Shown here: positions 7,221 through 16,400 of the stretch, piece after piece
Layout of the letters: each line of letters begins with the position of its first letter
Numbering within the stretch: the first letter of the stretch is position 1
Notes under the pieces: generated by a model
The model's input: only the letters and a program-made list of their open reading frames with translations
What the model was told of the DNA's origin: nothing
Database searches by the model: none
Made by a program: the position numbers and the translations under genes
Assembly (NCBI RefSeq): GCF_040718835.1
Contig: NZ_JBFEFG010000280.1
Span: 310,001-374,000 of the forward strand
Reading direction: 5' to 3'
Source of the DNA: Bremerella sp. JC817
GTDB lineage: Bacteria; Planctomycetota; Planctomycetia; Pirellulales; Pirellulaceae
DNA: 64,000 nucleotides

Positions 7221-10217
7221 CTACTTGCCCTTCGGCTTCTTCTTCGGGTCGTCGCGCTGCATGTCGAAGAACTGCGCCAGATCTCCAAACGATCGGAGCG
7301 GCTCTTTCCCTTCCTTCATGGCGTCGGTCAGCGGTTTGACAGGCTTCGGCTTTGGCTTCGAGCGACGTTCGGCGTGATGAGGCTTGCCCCCATGCTTTCC
7401 CTTGCCACCGCCACCTTGTGGCTTGTGACCTGCCTTGTTCTTGGGGCGTTGTGGCCGATCCTGACGTGGCGGACGATTGCCTTGCGGACGCTCCGGCTTC
7501 CCCTTCTTTTCGGTCTCGATCGCAGGATCGATGGCCGTCAGCGAGACGCGACGACGTTCGCGATCGATCTCGATAACCCAGACGCGAATTACATCGCCAA
7601 CACTGACCACTTCGTGAGGATCGCCCACGTATCGATCGGCAAGGCGGCTGATATGAACCATGCCGCTGTCGTGCAAACCAATGTCGACGAACGCACCGAA
7701 GTCGACCACATTCAGCACGGTGCCCATCATTTCCATGCCTGGCTCGAGGTCTTCGAGCTTCAGCACGCCCCGACGGAACAGGGGTGGTGGGAAATCGGCA
7801 CGCGGGTCGCGACCAGGACGCGAAAGGGCACCCATGATGTCGCGAGCGAGGTGAACGCCGATGCTGAGTTCTTCTGCCAGCTGATCGACATTGGCCGAAG
7901 CAATCTTGGCCAGCAATTGCTTATGCTTCTCGTCCGAGACGCCAATCTCGACCGGAGCAGGCTGCGGGGCTGGAACGTCGGCAGGGTCGATCGTTTCGAC
8001 TGCCGAATCGGTTTCCGCTTGCGAAACTTCGGCTGGTGCTTCTTCCGTAGCCACTTCAGTTGCTTCGGCGGCTTCTGCCGGAGCAGCTTCCGCTGCTGGC
8101 TCTTCCGTGGCGACCGCTTCGGCAACTGGTGCTTCTGCTTCGGTCGCTTCTTCCGCAGCAGGTGCCGCGGCTTCTTCCAGCACGCCAAAGCCGGTTGGCT
8201 TGGCTGCGATGGGCGGAGGCGAAGGAACAGTCGCCAACACCTCGGTCAGCGAGCAGCCCAGCTTCTCCAGCAATTGCGTCGCGACTTCGTAACTTTCCGG
8301 GTGAATCCAGGTCGCATCGAGAGGATTCTCGGCGGGGACCACTTTCAAGAAGCCGGCGGCCTGAACGAAGGTCGCTTCACCAATGCCGGCGACTTCGCGA
8401 ATCTCTTCCCGCGAACGGAACGGGCCCTTGGCCTGGCGATGCTCGTAAATGCGACGTGCCGTCAGCTGATTCAAGCCCGAGACATAGCTCAGCAGGGCAG
8501 GGCTGGCGGTGTTCACGTCGACGCCGACATAGTTCACGCACGATTCGACCACGTCGTCCAGCGAGTCACGCAGGTGCTTCGCTTTGACGTCGTGCTGGTA
8601 CAAGCCCACACCGATGTTGGAAGGATTGATCTTCACCAGTTCCGACAGCGGATCAAGCAGGCGACGGCCGATGCTGATGGTACCGCGGATGGTGGCGTCG
8701 AACTTCGGGAACTCTTCTCGGCCCAGTTCGCTGGTCGAGTAAACACTCGCCCCGGCTTCGTTAACAATCAGGTAACAGATGTCGCGATCTTTCAGTTCGT
8801 CGGCGATTGCACTCGCCACGATCTGCTCGGTCTCGCGACAAGCGGTGCCATTGCCGATCGCGACAATCTGAGCATCGAACTGCTTGATCATCTCGACAAT
8901 GCGCGAGCGACTCTTTTCCACGCGATCCTGAGGACCGATCAGGTGAATCACCCCGGTACCCATCACGTTGCCGAAGGGATCGATAGCGACCAGCTTGCAG
9001 CCACTGCGGAAGCCAGGATCGATGGCCAGTACGCGCTTCCCACGAACTGGAGGCTGCAGCAACAGCTTTCGCAAGTTGCAGGCAAACACTTCGATCGCGT
9101 GCGTCTCGGCCTTCTCGGTCAGCTCGCGACGAATTTCGCGTTCGATGCTTGGAATGATCAAACGATTGAGGCTATCGCGGAGCGACTGCTTCAGGAACTC
9201 GGCGTGCGTGTGACCTTCCGGGATGACGGCATCTTCAGCCGTCTTCACGATCTTGTCGAAATCGACTTCGATTCGCACCTTCAAGAATCGGGTGCGGTCG
9301 CCACGATTGATTGCCAGCACGCGATGCGGCGGGATCTTGGAAACCGGTTCGTGGTAGTCGTAATAGTCGCGGAACGCCTTGTCCTTCTTGGCACGTTCCT
9401 TTTCTTTCTGACGCTTACGCTTCTCGCGGCGGATCTCTTGGATGGTTGGCTTCTTCTTGCCATCCTTCTTTTCTTCAGCCTTGGTTTCGGTCGATTCCGC
9501 AGACGCTGCATCGTCGGCAGCGACTTCGGTCACATCCGAAGTGGTTTCCACTTCTTCGCCGGTGGCTTCTTCCGAGTCGTCGTGATAATCGTCGTCGTTA
9601 TCGGACTGGCCTGAGTTTTCGATCCGGGTGCTGGTCAACTGTCCGGTCTTCCAGAACAGTTTCCGCAAGCGACCACGCAGCATGGCATGTTCCGAGAAGA
9701 CTTCGGCCACGATGCAGCCTACGCCCTGCACCACGGCGTCGACGTCGGCGAGCGACTTCTCGGCATCGACGAAGGCTTCAGCCCGAGCACGAAGCTCTTT
9801 GGCGGTTTCGGCGTCATCGAGCACTTCCTGAGCGAGTGGCTCTAGACCGCGTTCGCGTGCCTGGGTCGCGAGGGTCTGCTTCTTGGGCTTGAAGGGAAGA
9901 TAGAGGTCTTCCAGCAGCTTCTGCGTCTGGGCCTTTTTGATTTGTTCGGCGAGTTCTTCGGTCAGCTTTTCCTGCGACTGGATCGACTTAAGGATCGTCC
10001 GTTTGCGCTCGTTGAGCTGACGCAGCTTGGTGTTGCTGCTTTGAATCGCACGGATCTGCTCTTCATCGAGCCCGCCCGTCTCGTCCTTACGGTAACGAGT
10101 AATAAATGGGACTGTGTTCCCATCGTCGAGCAGTTCGACCGTGCGTTGAACTTTGTCGAGAGGAATACCAACTTCACGGGCAACGATTTGAAGGTCCGTG
10201 ACGATTGTCGTATCCAT
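7221..10217 (-). CDS. tex: Tex-family S1 RNA-binding protein with long insertions
   Basis: A 998-residue protein, clearly longer than typical Tex (about 720-780 residues). Tex is a nucleic-acid-binding transcription accessory factor related to eukaryotic Spt6. Visible modules: Tex N-terminal helical domain (1-195), an acidic-then-basic insertion (about 200-282), the YqgF/RNase-H-like domain (from VLAIDPGFRSG, 396-406), the helix-hairpin-helix region (about 565-625, GVDVNTASPALL and GIGEATFVQAAGFL), an Ala/Glu/Val-rich low-complexity linker (about 680-758), an S1 domain (about 828-896, GTVLNVVDFGAFVDIG), and a basic Pro/Lys/Gly/His-rich tail. The start at 10217 matches the conserved Tex N-terminus; upstream residues in the frame are not Tex-like. 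Confidence 0.92.
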   Translation of the reverse strand: MDTTIVTDLQIVAREVGIPLDKVQRTVELLDDGNTVPFITRYRKDETGGLDEEQIRAIQSSNTKLRQLNERKRTILKSIQSQEKLTEELAEQIKKAQTQKLLEDLYLPFKPKKQTLATQARERGLEPLAQEVLDDAETAKELRARAEAFVDAEKSLADVDAVVQGVGCIVAEVFSEHAMLRGRLRKLFWKTGQLTSTRIENSGQSDNDDDYHDDSEEATGEEVETTSDVTEVAADDAASAESTETKAEEKKDGKKKPTIQEIRREKRKRQKEKERAKKDKAFRDYYDYHEPVSKIPPHRVLAINRGDRTRFLKVRIEVDFDKIVKTAEDAVIPEGHTHAEFLKQSLRDSLNRLIIPSIEREIRRELTEKAETHAIEVFACNLRKLLLQPPVRGKRVLAIDPGFRSGCKLVAIDPFGNVMGTGVIHLIGPQDRVEKSRSRIVEMIKQFDAQIVAIGNGTACRETEQIVASAIADELKDRDICYLIVNEAGASVYSTSELGREEFPKFDATIRGTISIGRRLLDPLSELVKINPSNIGVGLYQHDVKAKHLRDSLDDVVESCVNYVGVDVNTASPALLSYVSGLNQLTARRIYEHRQAKGPFRSREEIREVAGIGEATFVQAAGFLKVVPAENPLDATWIHPESYEVATQLLEKLGCSLTEVLATVPSPPPIAAKPTGFGVLEEAAAPAAEEATEAEAPVAEAVATEEPAAEAAPAEAAEATEVATEEAPAEVSQAETDSAVETIDPADVPAPQPAPVEIGVSDEKHKQLLAKIASANVDQLAEELSIGVHLARDIMGALSRPGRDPRADFPPPLFRRGVLKLEDLEPGMEMMGTVLNVVDFGAFVDIGLHDSGMVHISRLADRYVGDPHEVVSVGDVIRVWVIEIDRERRRVSLTAIDPAIETEKKGKPERPQGNRPPRQDRPQRPKNKAGHKPQGGGGKGKHGGKPHHAERRSKPKPKPVKPLTDAMKEGKEPLRSFGDLAQFFDMQRDDPKKKPKGK
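7998..8177 (-). repeat. Ala/Glu/Val-rich low-complexity segment inside tex
   Basis: About 60 codons (residues 681-740) composed almost wholly of Ala, Glu, Val, Pro and Thr in imperfect short units such as AEAPVAEA and ATEEAPAE. It lies between the HhH region and the S1 domain. It is likely a flexible acidic linker and a candidate for length variation between strains. Confidence 0.7.
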
Positions 10218-10578
10218 GTGGAAGCCTGGTGGGAGCTGTCGCAAACTTGCGTGTCGAAGAGTCGACGTAAACGCAGATGCTGTTTGACTAAAGCGATATC
10301 GGGAACCCGATGATACCAGCACGGCAACATAGGGGCAGCGGTGCCGCTTGTCAAGGATTAGGGGAGAGATCACGCCCCATATTTAACCGACGTTTCGCAC
10401 CTTTTGGTCTTGGCCACCTTCCGTAGGTGCCTTTTGATCACAAATCAGGGGATGTCGAGGATCTGCACAAGAGATACCACCACACCGCCGGTAACAATCC
10501 TGAGCGCGCAAAAAAAGTGCCGCCTTCCCTAAGGAGCGACGGCACTCGCGTCTTCGTGTTCCAATCTGCGACGATCGT
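10218..10578. other. intergenic region upstream of tex
   Basis: A 361-base gap between the tex start and the stop of the small lipoprotein gene, both leftwards. It holds the tex promoter region and the lipoprotein terminator (10510-10546). A small hairpin, CACCT-TCCGT-AGGTG, lies near 10411-10425 and is followed by TTTT on the plus strand, too weak to call. No coding sequence is seen. Confidence 0.4.
10510..10546 (-). terminator. Rho-independent terminator of the small lipoprotein gene
   Basis: On the minus strand the stem AGTGCCG / CGGCACT (10546-10540 and 10522-10516) is followed directly by six T residues. It lies about 35 bases beyond the stop at 10579. Confidence 0.8.
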
Positions 10579-10800
10579 TTAGTAACCGATATCCATCGGT
10601 GCTGGGTCCAGGAAGTCTCGAGGACCACGCGTCGTGTAGTAGGGGTAAGTGATCTGGGCCGAACCATTCCCACCCTGAACGGCTGGTGGCGGGGCGCTAA
10701 CGCTGGTCGGGTTGTTGCACGGGTTCGCCCCGATCCGATGGCAGCAGCCACTGCCCGCCAGAAGGCAAACGGTTGCCAGAATGAAGAACAAACGATTCAT
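10579..10800 (-). CDS. small Cys-rich putative lipoprotein
   Basis: A 73-residue protein from the ATG at 10800 (MNRLFFILATVCLLAG). Residues 1-18 are a hydrophobic signal and GSGCC at 17-21 offers a lipobox-like cysteine. The rest is short, proline/asparagine rich, and ends in a region of Tyr/Pro/Asp residues with no recognisable domain. It is monocistronic, with a clear terminator. Probably an outer or inner membrane-anchored small lipoprotein; role unknown. Confidence 0.6.
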   Translation of the reverse strand: MNRLFFILATVCLLAGSGCCHRIGANPCNNPTSVSAPPPAVQGGNGSAQITYPYYTTRGPRDFLDPAPMDIGY

Positions 10801-11044
10801 GTTGTCTTTCCTCGCGCGGAAACGGGCACGGCGTTGGGTCATTTGGGTCCTGAAGTTCCTGTCACATGGTGGATTGCGGATCCACAACAGGAACTGGGCA
10901 CTCGCCACGTGTCTCTGACATGCGAGTCCAGTACGTTTGATCGGCGTCAGATCCGGGAAAATTGAACAATTCAGGGCAATCCCAACTTAGGGAGCCTGAT
11001 TTCCGCACAGAAGCGGTCGAAAGCGTCAAGATGCTAGCAGGCAA

Positions 11045-11956
11045 TTACTGCAGCTGAGCGTTGACCCACATCTGGGCCTGGCTTGCGGTGAGGTTCGCCA
11101 GAATGCGCGTTTCGGTCTCGATCAGCACTTCGGCCAGCTTGGCCTGGAAGGCCTCGGCGTCGTGCTTTAGTTGCAGCCACAAGCGTTCCATCTCGGCGCT
11201 GGCCTCCAAGGCGATCTTGCGGACCGATAGCACCTGGTGCGGCGTCAGGTCCATTTGTGCCAGCAGCGGAGTGTCTTGCTGGAACAGCATCAGCTTTTCC
11301 ACACGATGCAGCGTCGGCAGTGTCTGGGTGAAAGCAATCAGCTCGGTCATTTCTGGAGTATTCGGGACCACGTAGCCATGTGTCTTGGCGTGGGCGATCT
11401 CTTTTCGCCAGACTCGTTCAGGTCCCTGAGCACTGGAAAACTGTGCTACCAGATCGCTCCAGACCACCTCGACTTGCGGCATCAATCCTGCGACCTGACC
11501 CGAGAACGAATGAGCCGTGCAGTACAGCGAGAAGACCATGGCCAGGACCATCGCCCCGATTAGCCGGAGGTTACGGCCCAGCGAATTGCGATCGTCCTCG
11601 TAGAGCTCGCGAACCACTCGGGTCCCCAGGCGGAGGCACACCCGAGAGCGTGTCGCCGAGGCCGAATCGTCCTCGCGGGGGACGATGCTGATGATTTGTA
11701 CTTCGTAATCGCTATGCCCAACGATGCAGAGCCTTGCGATCTCGCCAAAGAGCATGCATTCCGATTCGCAGGTGAAACCTTGTTCACCTAGTTTGCGGCG
11801 TGGAATTTCCACCGCGACGGCAAATCCCGACATCGACTCGTCCAGCAGCTCGGCCTTGAAGGTGTCTCGTCCCACGCGAAGCTGGGCTTTGACCCTGGTT
11901 GGGGCTACTGAAAAGCGCATTGAGTTTCGACGGTCGGCTTTCATCGGACTACACAT
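11045..11956 (-). CDS. PilZ-like domain membrane protein
   Basis: A 303-residue protein. Residues 1-110 look like a PilZ-like beta-barrel (basic RRNSMRFSV start, then LLDESMSGFAVAV, the position of the D-x-S-x-x-G motif). PilZ domains usually bind cyclic di-GMP: the RxxxR element is imperfect (RRNSMR) while the second motif is recognisable (DESMSG), so ligand binding is plausible rather than certain. One membrane helix follows (about 129-152, LRLIGAMVLAMVFSLYCTAHSF). The C-terminal 150 residues are helical, ending in a long amphipathic helix that could be a coiled coil. Divergent from the phosphoesterase gene. Confidence 0.6.
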   Translation of the reverse strand: MCSPMKADRRNSMRFSVAPTRVKAQLRVGRDTFKAELLDESMSGFAVAVEIPRRKLGEQGFTCESECMLFGEIARLCIVGHSDYEVQIISIVPREDDSASATRSRVCLRLGTRVVRELYEDDRNSLGRNLRLIGAMVLAMVFSLYCTAHSFSGQVAGLMPQVEVVWSDLVAQFSSAQGPERVWRKEIAHAKTHGYVVPNTPEMTELIAFTQTLPTLHRVEKLMLFQQDTPLLAQMDLTPHQVLSVRKIALEASAEMERLWLQLKHDAEAFQAKLAEVLIETETRILANLTASQAQMWVNAQLQ

Positions 11957-12193
11957 GCAGGAGAAAAGGCGAAGAGTTAACCGAAGTATAGATTTGAAAA
12001 CCCCTGGTCTGCCGAATCAAAATTAGCCAAATGCAGTAGAATCTGCTTGACCGCTGCCCCCGGAGCCGAAACGCAGTGAGTAATCGATACAACCGGCACA
12101 AACTTTTTCTGATTTGCCTCGTCGGGGTTAACTGACAACAATAAATTGTTACCAGTCCGTTCTCGTCCCTAGCTGCTGATCCCATAAAAGCTT
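11957..12193. promoter_or_regulatory. divergent promoter region
   Basis: A 237-base AT-rich gap between the PilZ-like gene (leftwards) and the metallophosphoesterase gene (rightwards). It must hold promoters for both; no single -35/-10 pair stands out enough to name. Confidence 0.35.
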
Positions 12194-13084
12194 ATGAGTG
12201 TTGCCCCCAGCGTGGCCCAGATGACGGTCGACTGTTACCGCAAAGCCGGACAGATCTTGCGAGGATCTTCTCTCCGGCACGGAAACGTTGTCTGCCTGGA
12301 CCGCGATAATTCTGACGACGTCATGGTTACAGCCGATTTGCACGGCAACCGGACGAACTTTCGTCGGATCCTGGAAATCGCCGATCTCGAGAACCATCCC
12401 CGGCGGCACCTGGTCTTCCAGGAGGTCTGCCATGGGGGGCCCACCTATCCCAAGGCTGGCGGCTGCATGTCGCACCTGATGCTGGAAGACATCGCCAAGC
12501 TGGTGATCCAGTTCCCCAACCAGGTCCACTTTCTGATCTCGAACCACGAGCTTGCCGAGCTGACCGACTTTCCGATCATGAAAGCGGGCAAGATGCTGAA
12601 CTTGATGTTCCGCTGCGGCATGGGTCAGATGTACGGCGATGCCGTCCCGATGATTCGCGCGGCCCAGCTCGAGTTCCTAGGCAGCCTTCCCATCGCGATC
12701 CGCATTGGCGAGCGACTGATGGTCACCCACAGCCTGCCCAAGGGGTGTGATGACGAACCTTTTGATATCACGATCTTCGACCGCGAAATCAACGCCCACG
12801 ATCGGGCCTGTGGTGGATCGCTGCATCGCCTGGTGTGGGGCCGCGACTTCCGTCAAGAGAACGTCGACTACCTCGCCCAGCAGTTAGGCATCGATTTGTT
12901 CATTACCGGCCACGAACCTTGCCAGCATGGTTTCTCATCGCCGAATTCGCGACAGATCGTCCTCGACTGTTGCAGCCGGCTTGGCAAGTACTTGATGATT
13001 CCGATGGCCGGCGAGCTGACTCAAGACGAGCTGCTCAACCAGATTCATTCCCTGCATGCTCCGGTGCTGGAGACCATTTCCTAA
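12194..13084 (+). CDS. calcineurin-like metallophosphoesterase
   Basis: A 296-residue cytosolic protein. Metallophosphoesterase signatures occur in order: ADLHGN (about residues 46-51, metal-binding Asp and His), a degenerate second block (EVCHGG), SNHE (Asn/His, about 115-118), THS (about 178-180) and GHEPCQHG (about 240-247). The family hydrolyses phosphomono- or diesters using a dinuclear metal centre. The usual GDxxD motif is replaced by VCHGG, so metal co-ordination may differ. The next gene starts one base after its stop, indicating an operon. Confidence 0.75.
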   Translation: MSVAPSVAQMTVDCYRKAGQILRGSSLRHGNVVCLDRDNSDDVMVTADLHGNRTNFRRILEIADLENHPRRHLVFQEVCHGGPTYPKAGGCMSHLMLEDIAKLVIQFPNQVHFLISNHELAELTDFPIMKAGKMLNLMFRCGMGQMYGDAVPMIRAAQLEFLGSLPIAIRIGERLMVTHSLPKGCDDEPFDITIFDREINAHDRACGGSLHRLVWGRDFRQENVDYLAQQLGIDLFITGHEPCQHGFSSPNSRQIVLDCCSRLGKYLMIPMAGELTQDELLNQIHSLHAPVLETIS

Positions 13085-13085
13085 G

Positions 13086-13385
13086 ATGGGAAACGATCCA
13101 CTCTTTGAAGACGACTCCACCAGCGAAATGGAGCCAGCTTCGAAGCGCCCTTGGCGCCCTCAGTTTGGAATGGGGGCGATCATGCTGATGATGTTTCTGT
13201 TCAGCATGTTGTTCGTCATGGGTCACTACATGCTGAACACCGGAAACGAGAAAGACAACACGCACAACTTTCCGTTTCTGTTTCTAACGCTGGCCACCCC
13301 GGTCTTGCTGCTCACCGTCTTAAGCATCGGCCGCGAACTGATGCGTTTGTGGGAAAAGGCAATGCGCGATCGAGATCGCCACTAG
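13086..13385 (+). CDS. small two-helix membrane protein
   Basis: A 99-residue protein starting one base after the phosphoesterase stop codon, so it is probably translationally coupled. It has an acidic N-terminus (MGNDPLFEDDSTSE), then two hydrophobic helices (about residues 29-48 and 62-82), then a short charged tail. No family is recognised. It ends about 30 bases from the convergent PKS stop. Confidence 0.65.
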   Translation: MGNDPLFEDDSTSEMEPASKRPWRPQFGMGAIMLMMFLFSMLFVMGHYMLNTGNEKDNTHNFPFLFLTLATPVLLLTVLSIGRELMRLWEKAMRDRDRH

Positions 13386-13414
13386 CCGCCCATCTTAAAC
13401 ATGGCCGATGCCCC

Positions 13415-16400
13415 TTAGCTGCCAGCCTCTTCCGCTCGCAGTTTTGCCAGCTCTTCGGCCGTTGCATTGACCGTTTGCCGAATCTGTTCTTCACTATGGC
13501 AACTGGTGATGAAGAATCGCAGACGAGCCGCTTTTTCTTCAACCGCCGGATACATGATCGGCTGCACGTTATAACCGCGAGCATACAGAGCCCGCGACAA
13601 CTTCAGTGCCAACAGCGAGTTGCCCGTGATCACAGGGACCACTGGCGTATTGTTACTGAGGCCGGTATCCAGCCCCTTTTCTTTGGCCAGCTTCAGGAAG
13701 AGCTTCGAGTTGCTCATGCACTTAGCGACCACTTCCGGATGCTTTTCAATCCGCTTGAACGAAGCCAAGGCGGCGGCGGCGTTCGATGGCGGCATACCAA
13801 CGCTGAACACGAAGCCCGGAGCCGTGTACTTGAGGTACTCGATCATCGTCTTCTTACCGGCGATGTAACCACCGCAACTACCCAGCGATTTGCTGAGGGT
13901 CGCCATCAGGAAGTCGATTCGCGAACCAGGAATGCCGTAGTGTTCGCAGATCCCGCGGCCCGTCTTGCCCATCGTTCCGATCGAGTGGGCTTCGTCGACG
14001 AACAGCATCGCCTTGTACTTCTCTTTGATCTCGACCAGCTTCGGCAGATCGCAGTAGTCGCCATCCATGCTGTAAACGCCTTCGACGACGATCACCGCGC
14101 GGCGATACTTGCCACGCACTTCCGCCAACATGCGTTCGCATGCGGCCGTGTCGTTGTGCGGAAAGGCGCGTCGCTGGGCACCCGACAAAATACAGCCTTG
14201 CACCAGGCTGTTATGGGCCAGTTCGTCATGCAGGATCAAGTCACCCGGGCTCATCAGGTGCCCGATCGTCGTTTCGTTGGTCGAGTGACCACCGACGAAA
14301 CAGACCGAAGACTCGACACCCAGGAACTCGGCGATCTTTCGTTCCAGCTCGCCATGGATCGTCTTCTCGCCCGAGACCACACGGCTGGCCGAGACGCTGG
14401 TACCAAACGTATCGACCGCCGCTTTGGCCGCGGCGGTAACTTCCGGATCACCACTGCTGCCCAGGTAGTTGTAGCTGCTGAAGCAGATGAACTCGCGACC
14501 GTCGATGATCGCCGTGTCGCGGGTCGTCCCTTCGTGCACATCGAAGTACGGACTATCCATCCCCATACGGGCGAACGTCGCAATACGATCTTGCAGAGCG
14601 ACCACTTCCGGGAACTGATCGGTCTGGAATTCTGAGTCAGGAATGTCTTCGATGGCCCGAGCCGGTTTTTCTTTCGCAGCCGGGGAGGTGGATGCCTCGC
14701 CCGACGAAGCAGTGAAGTCCCCTTCGACGCCGATCAGTCCTGCCACGGCCGTAGCCAGGCTGGTGACCGTGGTGTCTTGCGAGAACTCTTCGACCGGAAT
14801 ATCGACATCGAGTTCGGCTTCGATCGCGTTCTTCAGCTCGATCCCCATCAGCGAGTCGAGCCCCATCTCGGCCAATGGCTTGGCCCGATCGATCTGCGAC
14901 GCGGCGATGCCTAGCGTCTTCGCGGCTTGATCGGCGACGTAGTCCGAGATCATCGAGGCCCGTTTCTCTTCGTCGGCCGATTGCAATCGGTCGCGAAGCG
15001 AACCACCAACGGCGGTCGCGGCGGTTCGTTCCTGTCGATGAATCTTGGCCAGTTCATCGAGCAGCCTTGGATGCTTGTTGCGGCCGAACTGCTTCAGGAA
15101 CTTGTTCCACTCGACCGGGAATACACCCACGTTGGCATGTCGCGTTGGAAGCAGTTCTTCCATTGCCAACAAGCCTTGTGGCGGAGCAATCATGCCCAAG
15201 CCAATCCCCGCGAACCGACGAGCATCGGTTCCCTTGGCCATACCACCACCGCTCCATGGTCCCCAGTTGATGCTAAGGCCTGTCAGACCTTCAGCCCGTC
15301 GGCCAGCACACAAGGCATCCATGAACGCATTGGCTGCGGCGTAGTTGGCCTGACCGGGCGAGCCAATCATGGCGGCGATCGACGAAAAGCAGACAAAGTA
15401 ATCGAGCGGCAACTCGCGGGTCTGCTGATGCAGGTACCACGAACCGTCGACCTTCGCCGGCAACACCTTCGAGAATCGCTCCCACGATTGCTGCGGAATG
15501 GTGGCATCGTCCAGCACACCGGCCGCGTGGAACACGCCTGCCAGGGGCGGCAGTTCGGTTTGTACATAACCCAACGCCGCGGCGACCTGATCGCTTTGCG
15601 CGGCATCCATGGTCAGTACCGAGATCTTCGCCCCTTCGTTTTCCCACTGGGCGATGCGTTCGGCGGCTTCTTCGTTCGCCTTTCCGCTGCGACTGGTCAG
15701 CACCACGCTCTTCGCGCCCTGGTCAACCAGCCACTGCGTGACCTCCAGACCAATGGCACCGGTACCACCAGTGATCAGGTACGAAGCATCCCCACGCACC
15801 AGCGGACGCTCGCTGGTGGGCGGAGTCATCTGCAGCACCACCTTGCCCAGGTGCTTGGCTTGCTGCATGAAGCGGAACGCCTCGACGGCGTCTTCAATGC
15901 GATAGGCTTGCAGCGGAAGGGGTGCCAGTTGATGCGATTCAAATTGCGGCAGCAGTTCGGTCAGCATCTCGGCGATCAGCCCTGGTGCTTTGCGTTCTTC
16001 GTCGCCCAGATCGAATGGGAAGTACTCTGCCTTCGGACGCAACTCGGCGACCTGTTCGGCAGTCCAGATCCCGATCTTGCCGATCTCGACAAATCGTCCC
16101 TTGGCGGACAGGCACTCAAAGCTCTTCGGAATGAACTCTTGGTTCAAGCTGTTCAGGACGACATCGACCCCTTGGCCATCGGTATCATCCAGAACCTGCT
16201 GACTGAACAGCGTCGTTCGCGAGTCGTAAATATGCTTGATACCCAGCGAGCGGAGGAAGTCCCACTTGCCTTGGCTTGCGGTCGCATAGATCTCGGCGCC
16301 GACTGCTTGGGCGATTGCCACGGCGGCCTGACCAACACCACCAGCGGCGGCGTGGATGAGAACGCGTTCTCCCTTGCGAAGCTTCGCCAGACGCACCAAA

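Noticed and set aside
7017..9614. Long plus-strand open frame opposite tex
   Set aside because: It encodes a low-complexity Arg/His/Phe-rich product and lies wholly inside the well-supported Tex gene; a shadow frame from codon bias.
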